Positions 1-5,551 are shown, counted from the stretch's first letter. The stretch is DNA of 5,551 bases from Devosia sp. (GCA_028290685.1 JAQGJI010000039.1:1-5551); one strand, 5' to 3'. Notes: generated by a model from the letters alone, not told the origin. A program made the numbers and translations.

Positions 1-60
1 CAAGGGTTCTGAACAACGGGGTCACGGGAGGTCCGAGTTTGGGAATGGTCTCGGCTTTCT

Positions 61-97
61 GCAAGGCAATGCCGCCGAAACGATGGCGAAGCCTTGC
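61..97. repeat. Short imperfect inverted repeat
   Basis: GCAAGGC at 61-67 is exactly complementary to GCCTTGC at 91-97. Inside it, after a 3x3 internal loop, GCCG (71-74) can pair with TGGC (84-87) using one G-U pair. This gives a two-part stem with a short loop. It lies about 130 bases beyond the acs stop codon. No T-tract follows in either direction, so a terminator role is not supported. It may be part of the same repetitive intergenic element as the larger structure at 118-205. Confidence 0.45.
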
Positions 98-117
98 CGT
101 TCCTCCGCCCACACCCA

Positions 118-205
118 ACCCTGCCCCGGGCGGGGAGGAGCTATCCAGCGCCAGGCATGGCTTTGGACAAACACCAAGCCGTCCCTCCCCCGCCCGGGGG
201 GAGGT
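118..205. repeat. GC-rich inverted repeat pair, REP-like
   Basis: Two inverted copies of a unit of about 24 bases face each other. The left copy is at 118-141 and the right copy at 181-205, and both centre on CCCCGGGCGGGG. With small gaps they match over most of their length. Between them, GGCTTTGG (159-166) pairs with CCAAGCC (174-180) apart from one bulged base. The right arms run on continuously, while the left arms are interrupted by about 17 unpaired bases (142-158). The whole could fold into one long bulged hairpin starting about 25 bases after the acs stop codon. That size, composition and placement are typical of dispersed palindromic intergenic elements. Without a U-tract it is not a classic terminator, but it could protect the acs mRNA 3' end. 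Copy number in the genome cannot be judged from one window. Confidence 0.6.
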
Positions 206-230
206 CAGGTGAAGTGCTTGAGAGAGCGTC

Positions 231-2174
231 CTAACGGTTCTGCCGGTTGTCGATCAGATCCGTGACAACAGCGGGATCGGCGAGCGTGGATGTATCCCCC
301 AACGCTCCAAAATCATTCTCGGCCACCTTGCGCAAGATCCTGCGCATGATCTTGCCGGAACGGGTTTTGGGCAGGCCTGGGGCCCATTGAATGAGGTCGG
401 GGGTAGCGATTGGACCGATTTCCTTGCGGACCCAGTTCTTGAGCTCGGCCTTGAGCCCATCGTTGCTGGTTTCACCGGCCATCAGGGTAACGTAGCAGTA
501 AATCCCCTGCCCCTTGATGTCGTGTGGATAGCCAACCACCGCGGCTTCCGAAACCTTGGGGTGGGCCACCAAGGCACTCTCGATTTCGGCAGTGCCCAGG
601 CGGTGACCCGAAATATTGAGCACATCATCGACCCGGCCGGTAATCCAGTAATAGCCATCCTCGTCGCGGCGGCAGCCGTCACCGGTGAAATAATAGCCTT
701 TATATTGGGCAAAATAGGTTTCAACGAAGCGCTGGTGATCCCCGTAGACGGTCCGCATCTGGCCAGGCCAGCTGTCCTTGATGGCGAGTACCCCTTCGGC
801 CTTGGTTTGCTCCTGCAGCTTGCCTTCGGGCGACAGAACAACCGGCTGCACCCCGAAAAACGGCTTGGTGGCAGAGCCGGGCTTCGTAGAGACGGCGCCG
901 GGGAACGGGGCGATCATGTGCCCGCCGGTTTCGGTCTGCCACCAGGCATCGACGACTTCGCAGCGCTCCTTGCCCACATGCTTGTGATACCACATCCAGG
1001 CTTCGGGATTGATTGGCTCACCCACTGTGCCCAAGAGACGCAGGCTGGGCATGTCATGTTTGTCGGCGAACTGGGGCCCTGCCCCCATCAAGGCGCGAAT
1101 GGCGGTGGGCGCGGTGTGGAAGATGTTGACTTTGTGCTTTTCAACAACTTGCCAGAAGCGGGAGGGATCGGGATAGCTCGGAATGCCCTCGAACATCAGC
1201 GTGGTGGCGCCATTGGCCAGAGGACCATAAACGATATAGGTGTGACCCGTGATCCAGCCCACGTCTGCGGTGCACCAGAAGATTTCGCCGTCCTGGTAGT
1301 CAAAGCTCAGCTGATGGGTCAACGAACCCCACACCAGATAGCCGCCGGTTGTGTGCAGCACCCCCTTGGGCTTGCCGGTGGAGCCTGAAGTATAAAGGAT
1401 GAACAGCGGGTCCTCCGCGTTCATCGGCTCGGGGGGACAGTTCGCGTCAACGCCCGCCACGGCGTCATGGTACCAGACGTCCCGGCCCTCAACCATGTCG
1501 ACCGGATTGCCGGTCACCTTGACCACGATGACCTTTTCGACGCCCTGCGTCTTGGCCAGCGCATCATCGACGTTTTTCTTGAGGGCTATGGTCTTGCCAC
1601 CGCGGCGGCCTTCATCGGCAGTGAGAATGATTCTGGAGCCGCAATCGGTGACGCGCCCGGCAATGGAATCAGGCGAGAAGCCGCCAAAGATCACCGAGTG
1701 GACGGCACCGATGCGCGTGCAGGCGAGCATGGCAACGGCGGTGTCGATGACCATGGGCATGTAGATCGTGACGCGATCGCCCTTTTGAACGCCATTGGCC
1801 TTGAGCACATTGGCAAAACGGCACACCCGCTCATGCAGGTCGCGGTAGGTGACCTTGTCGTCGGTGCCGGGAATATCGCCTTCCCAGATGATCGCGATCT
1901 GGTCGCCGCGCGTTTCCAGATGCCGGTCGAGGCAATTGTAGGACACGTTGAGCACCCCATCCTCAAACCATTTGATGGAGATATCGGGATAGCTGAAGCT
2001 GGTGTTCTTGATCTTGGTGGGGAAGTTTACCCAGTCGAGCCGCTGGGCCTGTTCGGACCAGAACCCGTCGGGGTCGCTGAGCGAGCGCGCATACATCTGC
2101 TCATATTGCGCGGCGGTGACCTGAGTGCGCGCGATGGCAGCCGCACTTGGCTGGAATATGAGCTGCTCGCTCAT
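231..2174 (-). CDS. acs: Acetyl-CoA synthetase (acetate--CoA ligase, AMP-forming)
   Basis: This cytoplasmic enzyme converts acetate, ATP and CoA to acetyl-CoA through acetyl-AMP and feeds the TCA and glyoxylate cycles. At 647 residues it is close to the 652 of E. coli Acs and looks complete. Visible motifs are the N-terminal ACS domain (about 20-80), the P-loop-like TSGSTGKPKG (262-271), the core motif WWQTETGG (411-418), the hinge region YYFTGDG and YYWITGRVDD (494-517), and the C-terminal PKTRSGKIMRRILRK (602-616). The acetate-pocket residues known from the family appear as I308, T309, V384 and W412, which supports acetate over longer acids. K608 is the catalytic lysine that Pat/AcuA-type acetyltransferases modify in other bacteria and that CobB-type deacetylases restore. 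The ATG at 2174 was chosen because AAGGAG lies 5 bases upstream; in-frame TTG (2234) and ATG (2228) codons further up have no such site. The gene stands alone and is divergent from a GNAT gene. Confidence 0.97.
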   Translation of the reverse strand: MSEQLIFQPSAAAIARTQVTAAQYEQMYARSLSDPDGFWSEQAQRLDWVNFPTKIKNTSFSYPDISIKWFEDGVLNVSYNCLDRHLETRGDQIAIIWEGDIPGTDDKVTYRDLHERVCRFANVLKANGVQKGDRVTIYMPMVIDTAVAMLACTRIGAVHSVIFGGFSPDSIAGRVTDCGSRIILTADEGRRGGKTIALKKNVDDALAKTQGVEKVIVVKVTGNPVDMVEGRDVWYHDAVAGVDANCPPEPMNAEDPLFILYTSGSTGKPKGVLHTTGGYLVWGSLTHQLSFDYQDGEIFWCTADVGWITGHTYIVYGPLANGATTLMFEGIPSYPDPSRFWQVVEKHKVNIFHTAPTAIRALMGAGPQFADKHDMPSLRLLGTVGEPINPEAWMWYHKHVGKERCEVVDAWWQTETGGHMIAPFPGAVSTKPGSATKPFFGVQPVVLSPEGKLQEQTKAEGVLAIKDSWPGQMRTVYGDHQRFVETYFAQYKGYYFTGDGCRRDEDGYYWITGRVDDVLNISGHRLGTAEIESALVAHPKVSEAAVVGYPHDIKGQGIYCYVTLMAGETSNDGLKAELKNWVRKEIGPIATPDLIQWAPGLPKTRSGKIMRRILRKVAENDFGALGDTSTLADPAVVTDLIDNRQNR

Positions 2175-2252
2175 GAGTTCTCCTTCCTTATCTCTCCCGG
2201 CTTTCGTTCTAGAGAGCGGCTGCGCCATGGGCAAGGGTCTGCTGGAGAACTC
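2175..2252 (-). promoter_or_regulatory. Candidate RBS-sequestering stem in acs leader
   Basis: On the acs-sense strand, GAGTTCTCC (2252-2244) is perfectly complementary to GGAGAACTC (2183-2175). The latter holds the Shine-Dalgarno GGAG and the bases up to the start codon. If transcription begins upstream of 2252, a 9-bp stem would bury the ribosome binding site. The intervening 60 bases can form a nested hairpin: CTCTC (2216-2212) pairs with GAGAG (2196-2192), which shortens the effective loop. The complementarity is seen directly. That it acts as an RNA switch is inference, because no transcription start is known and I find no confident promoter upstream. It could instead be a pair of DNA operator half-sites, or chance. 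Confidence 0.35.
2180..2189 (-). promoter_or_regulatory. Strong ribosome binding site of acs
   Basis: On the minus strand the sequence reads AAGGAAGGAG, ending 5 bases before the ATG at 2174. It contains two overlapping Shine-Dalgarno cores (AAGG and AAGGAG) and decides the acs start over in-frame codons further upstream. Its 3' part lies within one arm of a 9-bp inverted repeat described separately. Confidence 0.85.
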
Positions 2253-2293
2253 TTTGGGCAGACGATGTTAACTGCAGTGGGCGAGTTCGCTTA

Positions 2294-2308
2294 GGGCTGC
2301 GCCAGCCC
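2294..2308. other. Perfect 6-bp hairpin upstream of GNAT gene
   Basis: GGGCTG (2294-2299) and CAGCCC (2303-2308) form a perfect 6-bp stem closing a 3-base loop, ending 37 bases before the chosen GNAT start. No T-run follows, so it is not a standard intrinsic terminator. It could be an operator or part of the 5' UTR, or have no role. Confidence 0.35.
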
Positions 2309-2335
2309 GATGGTATTGTTGCGGTTCACCAGATC

Positions 2336-2339
2336 GGAG
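2336..2339 (+). promoter_or_regulatory. Ribosome binding site deciding the GNAT start
   Basis: GGAG lies 6 bases before the ATG at 2346. The in-frame ATG at 2310 is preceded by the hairpin at 2294-2308 and has no Shine-Dalgarno sequence, so 2346 is the preferred start. Confidence 0.65.
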
Positions 2340-2345
2340 CCTGTC

Positions 2346-2960
2346 ATGACCGACACAGCGATTGCGCCATCCCAGACGGCTACGCCGGCCCGAGCCGGGA
2401 CCGCCGGAATGCGCGGCGCGGGCTATTCGGACATTGCTCTGGTGCATGGCCGGCTGCAGGAGGCAATCGCCACCTCGCCATTTTACGGCGAGGAGTTCAA
2501 GGCCCATGAGAGCGCCCGCCTGACACCGCAATATCTTGCCAGCCTGATCGATGCCGACCCGTACCACCTCATGCTGCATTTGCGCGACGGCCAAGTCGGA
2601 GGGTTCCAGATTTCAGGTCCGGAGCTGGGTACGTTGTGGCTTTACTGGTCCTATGTGTTTCCCGAGTTCCGCCGCTCGACGCTGGGGGTGCAGGGCATGC
2701 GCACCTTCCTCAGGCATTGGGACAACAGGCGCTTCCACAAGGTTGCCACCTACACTAAGGACGGCAATGAAGCTGCGGCCGCAATCATGCTGCGCATGGG
2801 ATTTCGCCATGTCGCAACGCTTGAAAAACACATTTTCGGTGAAGATTACCAGTTGTACGAGCACAGCCTGACCAAGGGCGAGCCTGGCTACGACCGGGGC
2901 ACCAAGGGAGGCCTCAAGCACCGGCTGGTCCGCCAGGCCAAGCTGGCATGGCGTAAATAG
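2346..2960 (+). CDS. GNAT-family N-acetyltransferase, substrate unknown
   Basis: This 204-residue protein is a probable single-domain GNAT enzyme that transfers an acyl group from acyl-CoA to an amine. Residues 1-27 are Ala/Thr/Gly-rich and probably disordered. The fold seems to run from about 28 to 175. The putative beta-4/acyl-CoA loop is at 95-120 (LWLYWSYVFPEFRRSTLGVQG), and a recognisable motif B is at 141-175, with N141, an Ala-rich helix, MGF at 151-153 and a closing strand with YEHSL. The pyrophosphate loop is unusual: the usual R/Q-x-x-G-x-G/A is not exact, and R110, G114 and G117 are the nearest matches. The C-terminal tail (180-204) is strongly basic. The gene is divergent from acs, which suggests but does not prove a role in acetyl-CoA metabolism or Acs acetylation. 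It is convergent with the flippase gene, so it does not belong to that operon. No close family name is recognised. Confidence 0.85.
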   Translation: MTDTAIAPSQTATPARAGTAGMRGAGYSDIALVHGRLQEAIATSPFYGEEFKAHESARLTPQYLASLIDADPYHLMLHLRDGQVGGFQISGPELGTLWLYWSYVFPEFRRSTLGVQGMRTFLRHWDNRRFHKVATYTKDGNEAAAAIMLRMGFRHVATLEKHIFGEDYQLYEHSLTKGEPGYDRGTKGGLKHRLVRQAKLAWRK

Positions 2961-3056
2961 CGCCGCGGCCGTAACAGGCTGCGCACAACGAGAATGTCAT
3001 GGGGTGGTTGTCGAGCCGCCCTGTCCTGAGCTTTGCCCCAGTTGGCCGGGGCACGA
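2961..3056. terminator. Convergent gene gap with two small hairpins
   Basis: The GNAT gene and the flippase gene end facing each other across 96 bases, where both transcripts must stop. Two short stems are visible: GGGTGG (3002-3007) with CCGCCC (3016-3021), including one G-U pair, and TGCCCC (3034-3039) with GGGGCA (3048-3053). Neither is followed by a T-run on either strand. If they act as terminators they would do so weakly or with Rho. The position is the main argument for calling them. Confidence 0.3.
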
Positions 3057-4382
3057 TCACTCCGCCGGCACCGGCGCGGTGTTGCGGCTCCTGAACCAGG
3101 CCATGATGGACACATCCATCTTGGCGGTCCGCAGGGCAATCCACCACAGCCCCACCGACCACACGGTGACCGCTACCAACGCCGCCAGTGCCGCGCCCAT
3201 GAGACCGAAGTGCGGCACCAGAAGCCAGTTGCACGCCATGAGCGTGCAAAGGCTGAGCACGACCGAGGGCAGGCTGGCATGGGGGCGATCGTGAATCGAC
3301 AGGACCATGGACGCAGGACCCATGACCGACCGCACCACCAGTCCCATGCAGAGCACCGACAGCGGGGCGGCCCCGGCCGAAAAGCTCGGCCCGAACAGCA
3401 TCAGCGCGAGGGGGGCAGCGATCGTCATCAGGGTGAACAGCAAGACCGATATGCCGCTCGCCACCAGATTGGCCTCGCCGATCTTGCGCTTGAAGGCTTC
3501 GTTGTCGGCCTTGGCCTGGCTTTCAAACATGTCGGGCATGGTGACGGCATAAACCGCGCCGACGCCGAACGACACCAGCGAGAAGATGCGCGTACAGACA
3601 CCGAATATTGCCAGTTCCTCGCGCTCAAGGGTGTGGCTGAGCAGCAGGAGATCGATGTCGAAGAAGAAATCTGTTGCCAGCGAAATCATCATCCAGGGCA
3701 TGGCAAAGCGCCACCAGCGGCGGGACTCCAGCGGGCGCACCGGGACAGTGTCCGGGATGCGCTTGATGGAGGCGATGACGAAAGCAAAATGGACCAGCGA
3801 CACTCCCAGATAGCCGAACCCGACTATCCACAGCATGAAGAAGAATCCGTCGATGGGCACGGCAAAGCCCAGCGAGACCACGAAGGCGCTGATGATGACC
3901 AGCGGGCGGAAAATAGTGTCGGCAAAGTAACCGGCAAACGGGCGCTTGAGCCCCACCAGCACGGAGGTATTCACGTAGACCATGGCCGTGGCGAACGCGA
4001 GCACGAGCAAAGGCACGAAATGCTGCGCCACAACGCTGTCGCCCTGCCCGACAAGCTCAAGGGCGGGTAACCCAAGCACCAGCAGCAGGACCAGAGTTCC
4101 AACCACGTAGCCGTAGCTCTGCATGAGAAAAATGATGAACTGCCGGCGTTCGCCCCGCGCCCGGTACTCGGCGGCGAAATAGGTACCGATGGTGTGGAAT
4201 CCAAGCGGCATGGCCACCGCAACGAGGTTGACGGTGGCGATGACCAGCAGGTACTCGCCCAGCAGTTCCGCGCCCCAGAGCCGGGCAATGAACGCCTGCA
4301 CAAGAAAAATCAGGCCAGCGCCGCCCAGGCGCCCGGCAAAAATAACGCTCGATTGAGATGCCAGACGGCGGGACAGGCTCAT
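3057..4382 (-). CDS. Polysaccharide/oligosaccharide flippase (Wzx-like, MOP superfamily)
   Basis: This integral inner-membrane protein of 441 residues probably moves a lipid-linked oligosaccharide or similar glycolipid to the periplasmic face. I estimate about twelve membrane helices, near residues 12-33, 40-64, 82-105, 118-140, 155-174, 180-204, 224-249, 256-280, 304-325, 335-355, 371-390 and 394-416. The N-terminal pattern, a basic start, an SSVIFAGRLGGAGLIF helix, then GEYLLVIATVNL and GFHTIGTYFAAEYRARGE, is typical of polysaccharide-biosynthesis transporters of the PST/Wzx type. Length and topology fit that family. The transported glycan cannot be told from sequence. The ATG at 4382 was chosen because it overlaps the FemAB-like stop codon as ATGA and gives a normal N-terminus; the open frame runs 98 codons further up, but only inside the upstream gene. 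The overlap implies translational coupling. Confidence 0.88.
   Translation of the reverse strand: MSLSRRLASQSSVIFAGRLGGAGLIFLVQAFIARLWGAELLGEYLLVIATVNLVAVAMPLGFHTIGTYFAAEYRARGERRQFIIFLMQSYGYVVGTLVLLLVLGLPALELVGQGDSVVAQHFVPLLVLAFATAMVYVNTSVLVGLKRPFAGYFADTIFRPLVIISAFVVSLGFAVPIDGFFFMLWIVGFGYLGVSLVHFAFVIASIKRIPDTVPVRPLESRRWWRFAMPWMMISLATDFFFDIDLLLLSHTLEREELAIFGVCTRIFSLVSFGVGAVYAVTMPDMFESQAKADNEAFKRKIGEANLVASGISVLLFTLMTIAAPLALMLFGPSFSAGAAPLSVLCMGLVVRSVMGPASMVLSIHDRPHASLPSVVLSLCTLMACNWLLVPHFGLMGAALAALVAVTVWSVGLWWIALRTAKMDVSIMAWFRSRNTAPVPAE
4379..4382 (-). promoter_or_regulatory. ATGA stop/start overlap, translational coupling
   Basis: The TGA stop codon of the FemAB-like gene (4381-4379) and the ATG of the flippase (4382-4380) share bases as ATGA. 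The Shine-Dalgarno sequence for the flippase is weak (GAG inside the end of the upstream gene), which fits re-initiation by ribosomes finishing the first gene. The overlap is seen directly; coupling is the usual interpretation. Confidence 0.75.
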
Positions 4383-5551
4383 TCGCTGGCCTCGTCCGCC
4401 GTGCGGGCCTGAGTGGGCTTGGCCTTCGGATTGCGCCACCCATCGATGAGCCGGCGCACGCGATAAACCGCGTCGCGCGCCGCAAACGCGCCCACACCCG
4501 CAGCATAAGCCCAGGGCCTGCTGGCAAAATTGGCAACCGGGGGCACCGGGCGGATTACCCCGGCATCGCCAACCATGCCCTTCTTGAACTGATGCAATCC
4601 GTGGAAACCATCCGTCCCGCCCAAATCGTACCATGTGGCTTTGGTGTGGTCGCGCAGCCAGCGAATGACGTGCCAATGAAGGAAATACCCGGCGCGCAAG
4701 GGCAGCGCCTTGTCGCTGGTGGCCCCATAAAGATAAACGGCGCGGTCACCTGCCTTGAAGATCAGGGCGCCGGCAACCAGTTCCCCTTCGTGCCGCACGA
4801 AGAAAAGCTCGGGCCGCAACCGGTCCTCCAACGTCATGAGCGTAGAGACCGTGTCATAGGCCGAGTGGTCGACGAACTGCTTGCGATCGGTCATGGCGGT
4901 GTAAAGAGTTTCAAATTCGCCGAAACGCTCGGGTCCCGCATGCTCGAAGCTCAAGCCGGCTTTTTCCGACTTGGTGAGATGATAGCGCCATTTCTGGTGA
5001 AAGCTCTTGCGCTGGGCAGCATCATCAAGACGCAAAGCCACGATGTACCGGTTGGGAAACAGCAACTCGGACCCAGGCTTGAAACCGCGTGCCTGAAGGC
5101 GCCCGTAAGCCGCGTTCACCGGTGTCACCGAGGCGCGGGGCAGCACGGACAGCATCTGGCCCCGCCTTTGCGCGTACTCGGCCACCAGGGCCTCGATCAT
5201 GCCCGCATGAAGAGCGTCCGCATCGGGACGGCTGGCATGGCGCAACATCGGGCCCCACTTGGAGACCGCGATTCTGCCGAGCCCGAGGGGCAGGCGCTGC
5301 ACCATCATCAGCGACCCGCCAACGACCTCGCCGTTCAGCAGGAACAGCATCGGCTCCTGAACAACATCGGGCCAGCGAGTGATCGCGAAGGCATGCAGCT
5401 GTTCCTGGCAGACTTCATCAAAGCCCGCGACCGTGGCGTCCCACTCGGCGCCGCCCACGACCCTGGTTGCCAGCCGGGGAACGGATCGCGTGGCAACACG
5501 CAAGGCCTGCCGTGCCTCGGGCTCGTCTTGAAACACTCTACCGGCGATCAC
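4379..5551 (-). CDS. FemAB/FemX-like acyl- or aminoacyltransferase, 5' end at window edge
   Basis: The 390 visible residues form what looks like a tandem GNAT-fold (Fem-type) transferase. The first domain is at about 35-165 and the second at about 170-335. The signature YDLGGTDGFHGLHQFKKG (308-325) is characteristic of FemAB-like proteins, where it marks the end of the second domain. The helix KWRYHLTKSEKAGL (187-200) also fits. Gram-positive relatives add amino acids from aminoacyl-tRNA to lipid II. Proteobacterial relatives often sit in exopolysaccharide clusters, and their substrates are mostly unknown. The C-terminal tail (345-390) is predicted to be amphipathic, then basic and disordered. 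A GTG lies exactly at the window edge (5551) and another at 5536, but no ribosome binding site can be seen, so the true start may lie outside. The stop codon overlaps the flippase start by 4 bases, so both are probably one operon. Confidence 0.82.
   Translation of the reverse strand: MIAGRVFQDEPEARQALRVATRSVPRLATRVVGGAEWDATVAGFDEVCQEQLHAFAITRWPDVVQEPMLFLLNGEVVGGSLMMVQRLPLGLGRIAVSKWGPMLRHASRPDADALHAGMIEALVAEYAQRRGQMLSVLPRASVTPVNAAYGRLQARGFKPGSELLFPNRYIVALRLDDAAQRKSFHQKWRYHLTKSEKAGLSFEHAGPERFGEFETLYTAMTDRKQFVDHSAYDTVSTLMTLEDRLRPELFFVRHEGELVAGALIFKAGDRAVYLYGATSDKALPLRAGYFLHWHVIRWLRDHTKATWYDLGGTDGFHGLHQFKKGMVGDAGVIRPVPPVANFASRPWAYAAGVGAFAARDAVYRVRRLIDGWRNPKAKPTQARTADEASE

Larger units (their letters stand above)
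1..230. other. Non-coding region downstream of acs
   Basis: I see no convincing gene here. Short open frames exist on both strands, for example 45-212 on the plus strand. They run straight through GC-rich palindromes, have no Shine-Dalgarno sequence and resemble no family I know. The region begins right after the acs stop codon and holds two inverted repeats (61-97 and 118-205), annotated separately. Neither is followed by a T-run on either strand, so no standard intrinsic terminator for acs can be named. The next gene to the left lies outside the window. Confidence 0.6.
2175..2345. promoter_or_regulatory. Divergent promoter region, acs / GNAT gene
   Basis: Since acs and the GNAT gene are transcribed away from each other, promoters for both should lie in these 171 bases. 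No good TTGACA/TATAAT pair is visible. A weak minus-strand candidate is TTGCCC (2234-2229) with CTAGAA (2212-2207), 16 bases apart, but it is not strong enough to call. The region holds several short palindromes: GTTAAC (2267-2272), ACTGCAGT (2271-2278), GCGAGTTCGC (2281-2290, 4-base arms) and a GGGCTG/CAGCCC hairpin (2294-2308). These are possible regulator sites, none of which I can assign to a known protein. Confidence 0.4.

Noticed and set aside
118..205. Intrinsic terminator for acs
   Set aside because: The hairpin is strong but no U-run follows in the acs direction, so it was kept as a repeat rather than a terminator.
45..265. Small plus-strand open frames at the left end (45-212 and 83-265)
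   Set aside because: They run through GC-rich palindromes, and the second enters the acs 3' end. There is no ribosome binding site or domain.
387..1388. Long plus-strand open frame (333 residues) opposite acs
   Set aside because: It lies wholly antisense to a confidently identified gene. Such frames are common opposite GC-rich coding DNA. It has no Shine-Dalgarno sequence or recognisable domain, and its composition is Gly/Ala-rich and shadow-like.
2175..2234. N-terminal extension of acs from TTG at 2234 or ATG at 2228
   Set aside because: There is no ribosome binding site upstream, the extra residues are not typical of Acs, and the frame would run through the strong SD that fits the ATG at 2174.
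1467..2294. Plus-strand open frame (275 residues) opposite the 5' half of acs
   Set aside because: It is an antisense shadow with no family resemblance, and it runs through the acs control region.
2310..2345. Earlier GNAT start at the ATG at 2310
   Set aside because: It has no Shine-Dalgarno sequence and sits directly after a hairpin, while the ATG at 2346 has GGAG at good spacing.
3033..4070. Plus-strand open frame (345 residues) opposite the flippase
   Set aside because: Its extreme His/Arg/Asp/Gln composition is what the complement of a membrane-protein gene gives; it is a shadow, not a gene.
4383..4676. N-terminal extension of the flippase by 98 codons
   Set aside because: It lies entirely inside the FemAB-like gene in another frame, is not membrane-like, and the ATGA overlap gives a natural start.
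1..5551. CRISPR, toxin-antitoxin, phage-defence or mobile-element system
   Set aside because: There are no regularly spaced repeats, no transposase, integrase, nuclease or small toxin-like gene pairs, and no composition break among the four genes.

Overview
This looks like an ordinary GC-rich chromosomal segment of an alphaproteobacterium, most likely Hyphomicrobiales. A Devosia-like origin is a guess from protein style and codon use, not a demonstrated placement. There are no tRNA or rRNA genes, CRISPR arrays, transposases or integrases, and codon use looks even across the genes. I see no clear multi-gene new system. The most distinctive signal is a possible RNA switch in the leader of the acetyl-CoA synthetase gene.

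Layout. Positions 1-230 are non-coding and lie downstream of acs. They hold two GC-rich inverted repeats with no U-tract. Positions 231-2174 (minus strand) carry a complete acetyl-CoA synthetase gene (acs) with a strong Shine-Dalgarno sequence. Positions 2175-2345 form the divergent intergenic region. It contains a 9-bp perfect inverted repeat that could pair the acs ribosome binding site with an upstream anti-SD sequence, and several short palindromes. Positions 2346-2960 (plus strand) encode a 204-residue GNAT-fold acetyltransferase. A 96-bp gap with two small hairpins separates it from a convergent minus-strand pair. That pair is a FemAB-like acyl/aminoacyltransferase (4379-5551, running to the window edge) followed by a polysaccharide flippase of the Wzx/MATE-like superfamily (3057-4382). 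Their stop and start codons overlap as ATGA.

How the genes may work together. Acs activates acetate to acetyl-CoA and carries the conserved C-terminal lysine that GNAT enzymes acetylate to switch it off in other bacteria. The divergent GNAT is therefore a candidate, unproven, regulator of Acs, an arrangement reminiscent of acsA/acuABC in Bacillus. The FemAB-flippase pair is best read as the tail of a cell-surface glycan operon: one enzyme would modify a lipid-linked or envelope substrate and the other would move a lipid-linked oligosaccharide across the inner membrane. The rest of that operon would lie beyond position 5551.
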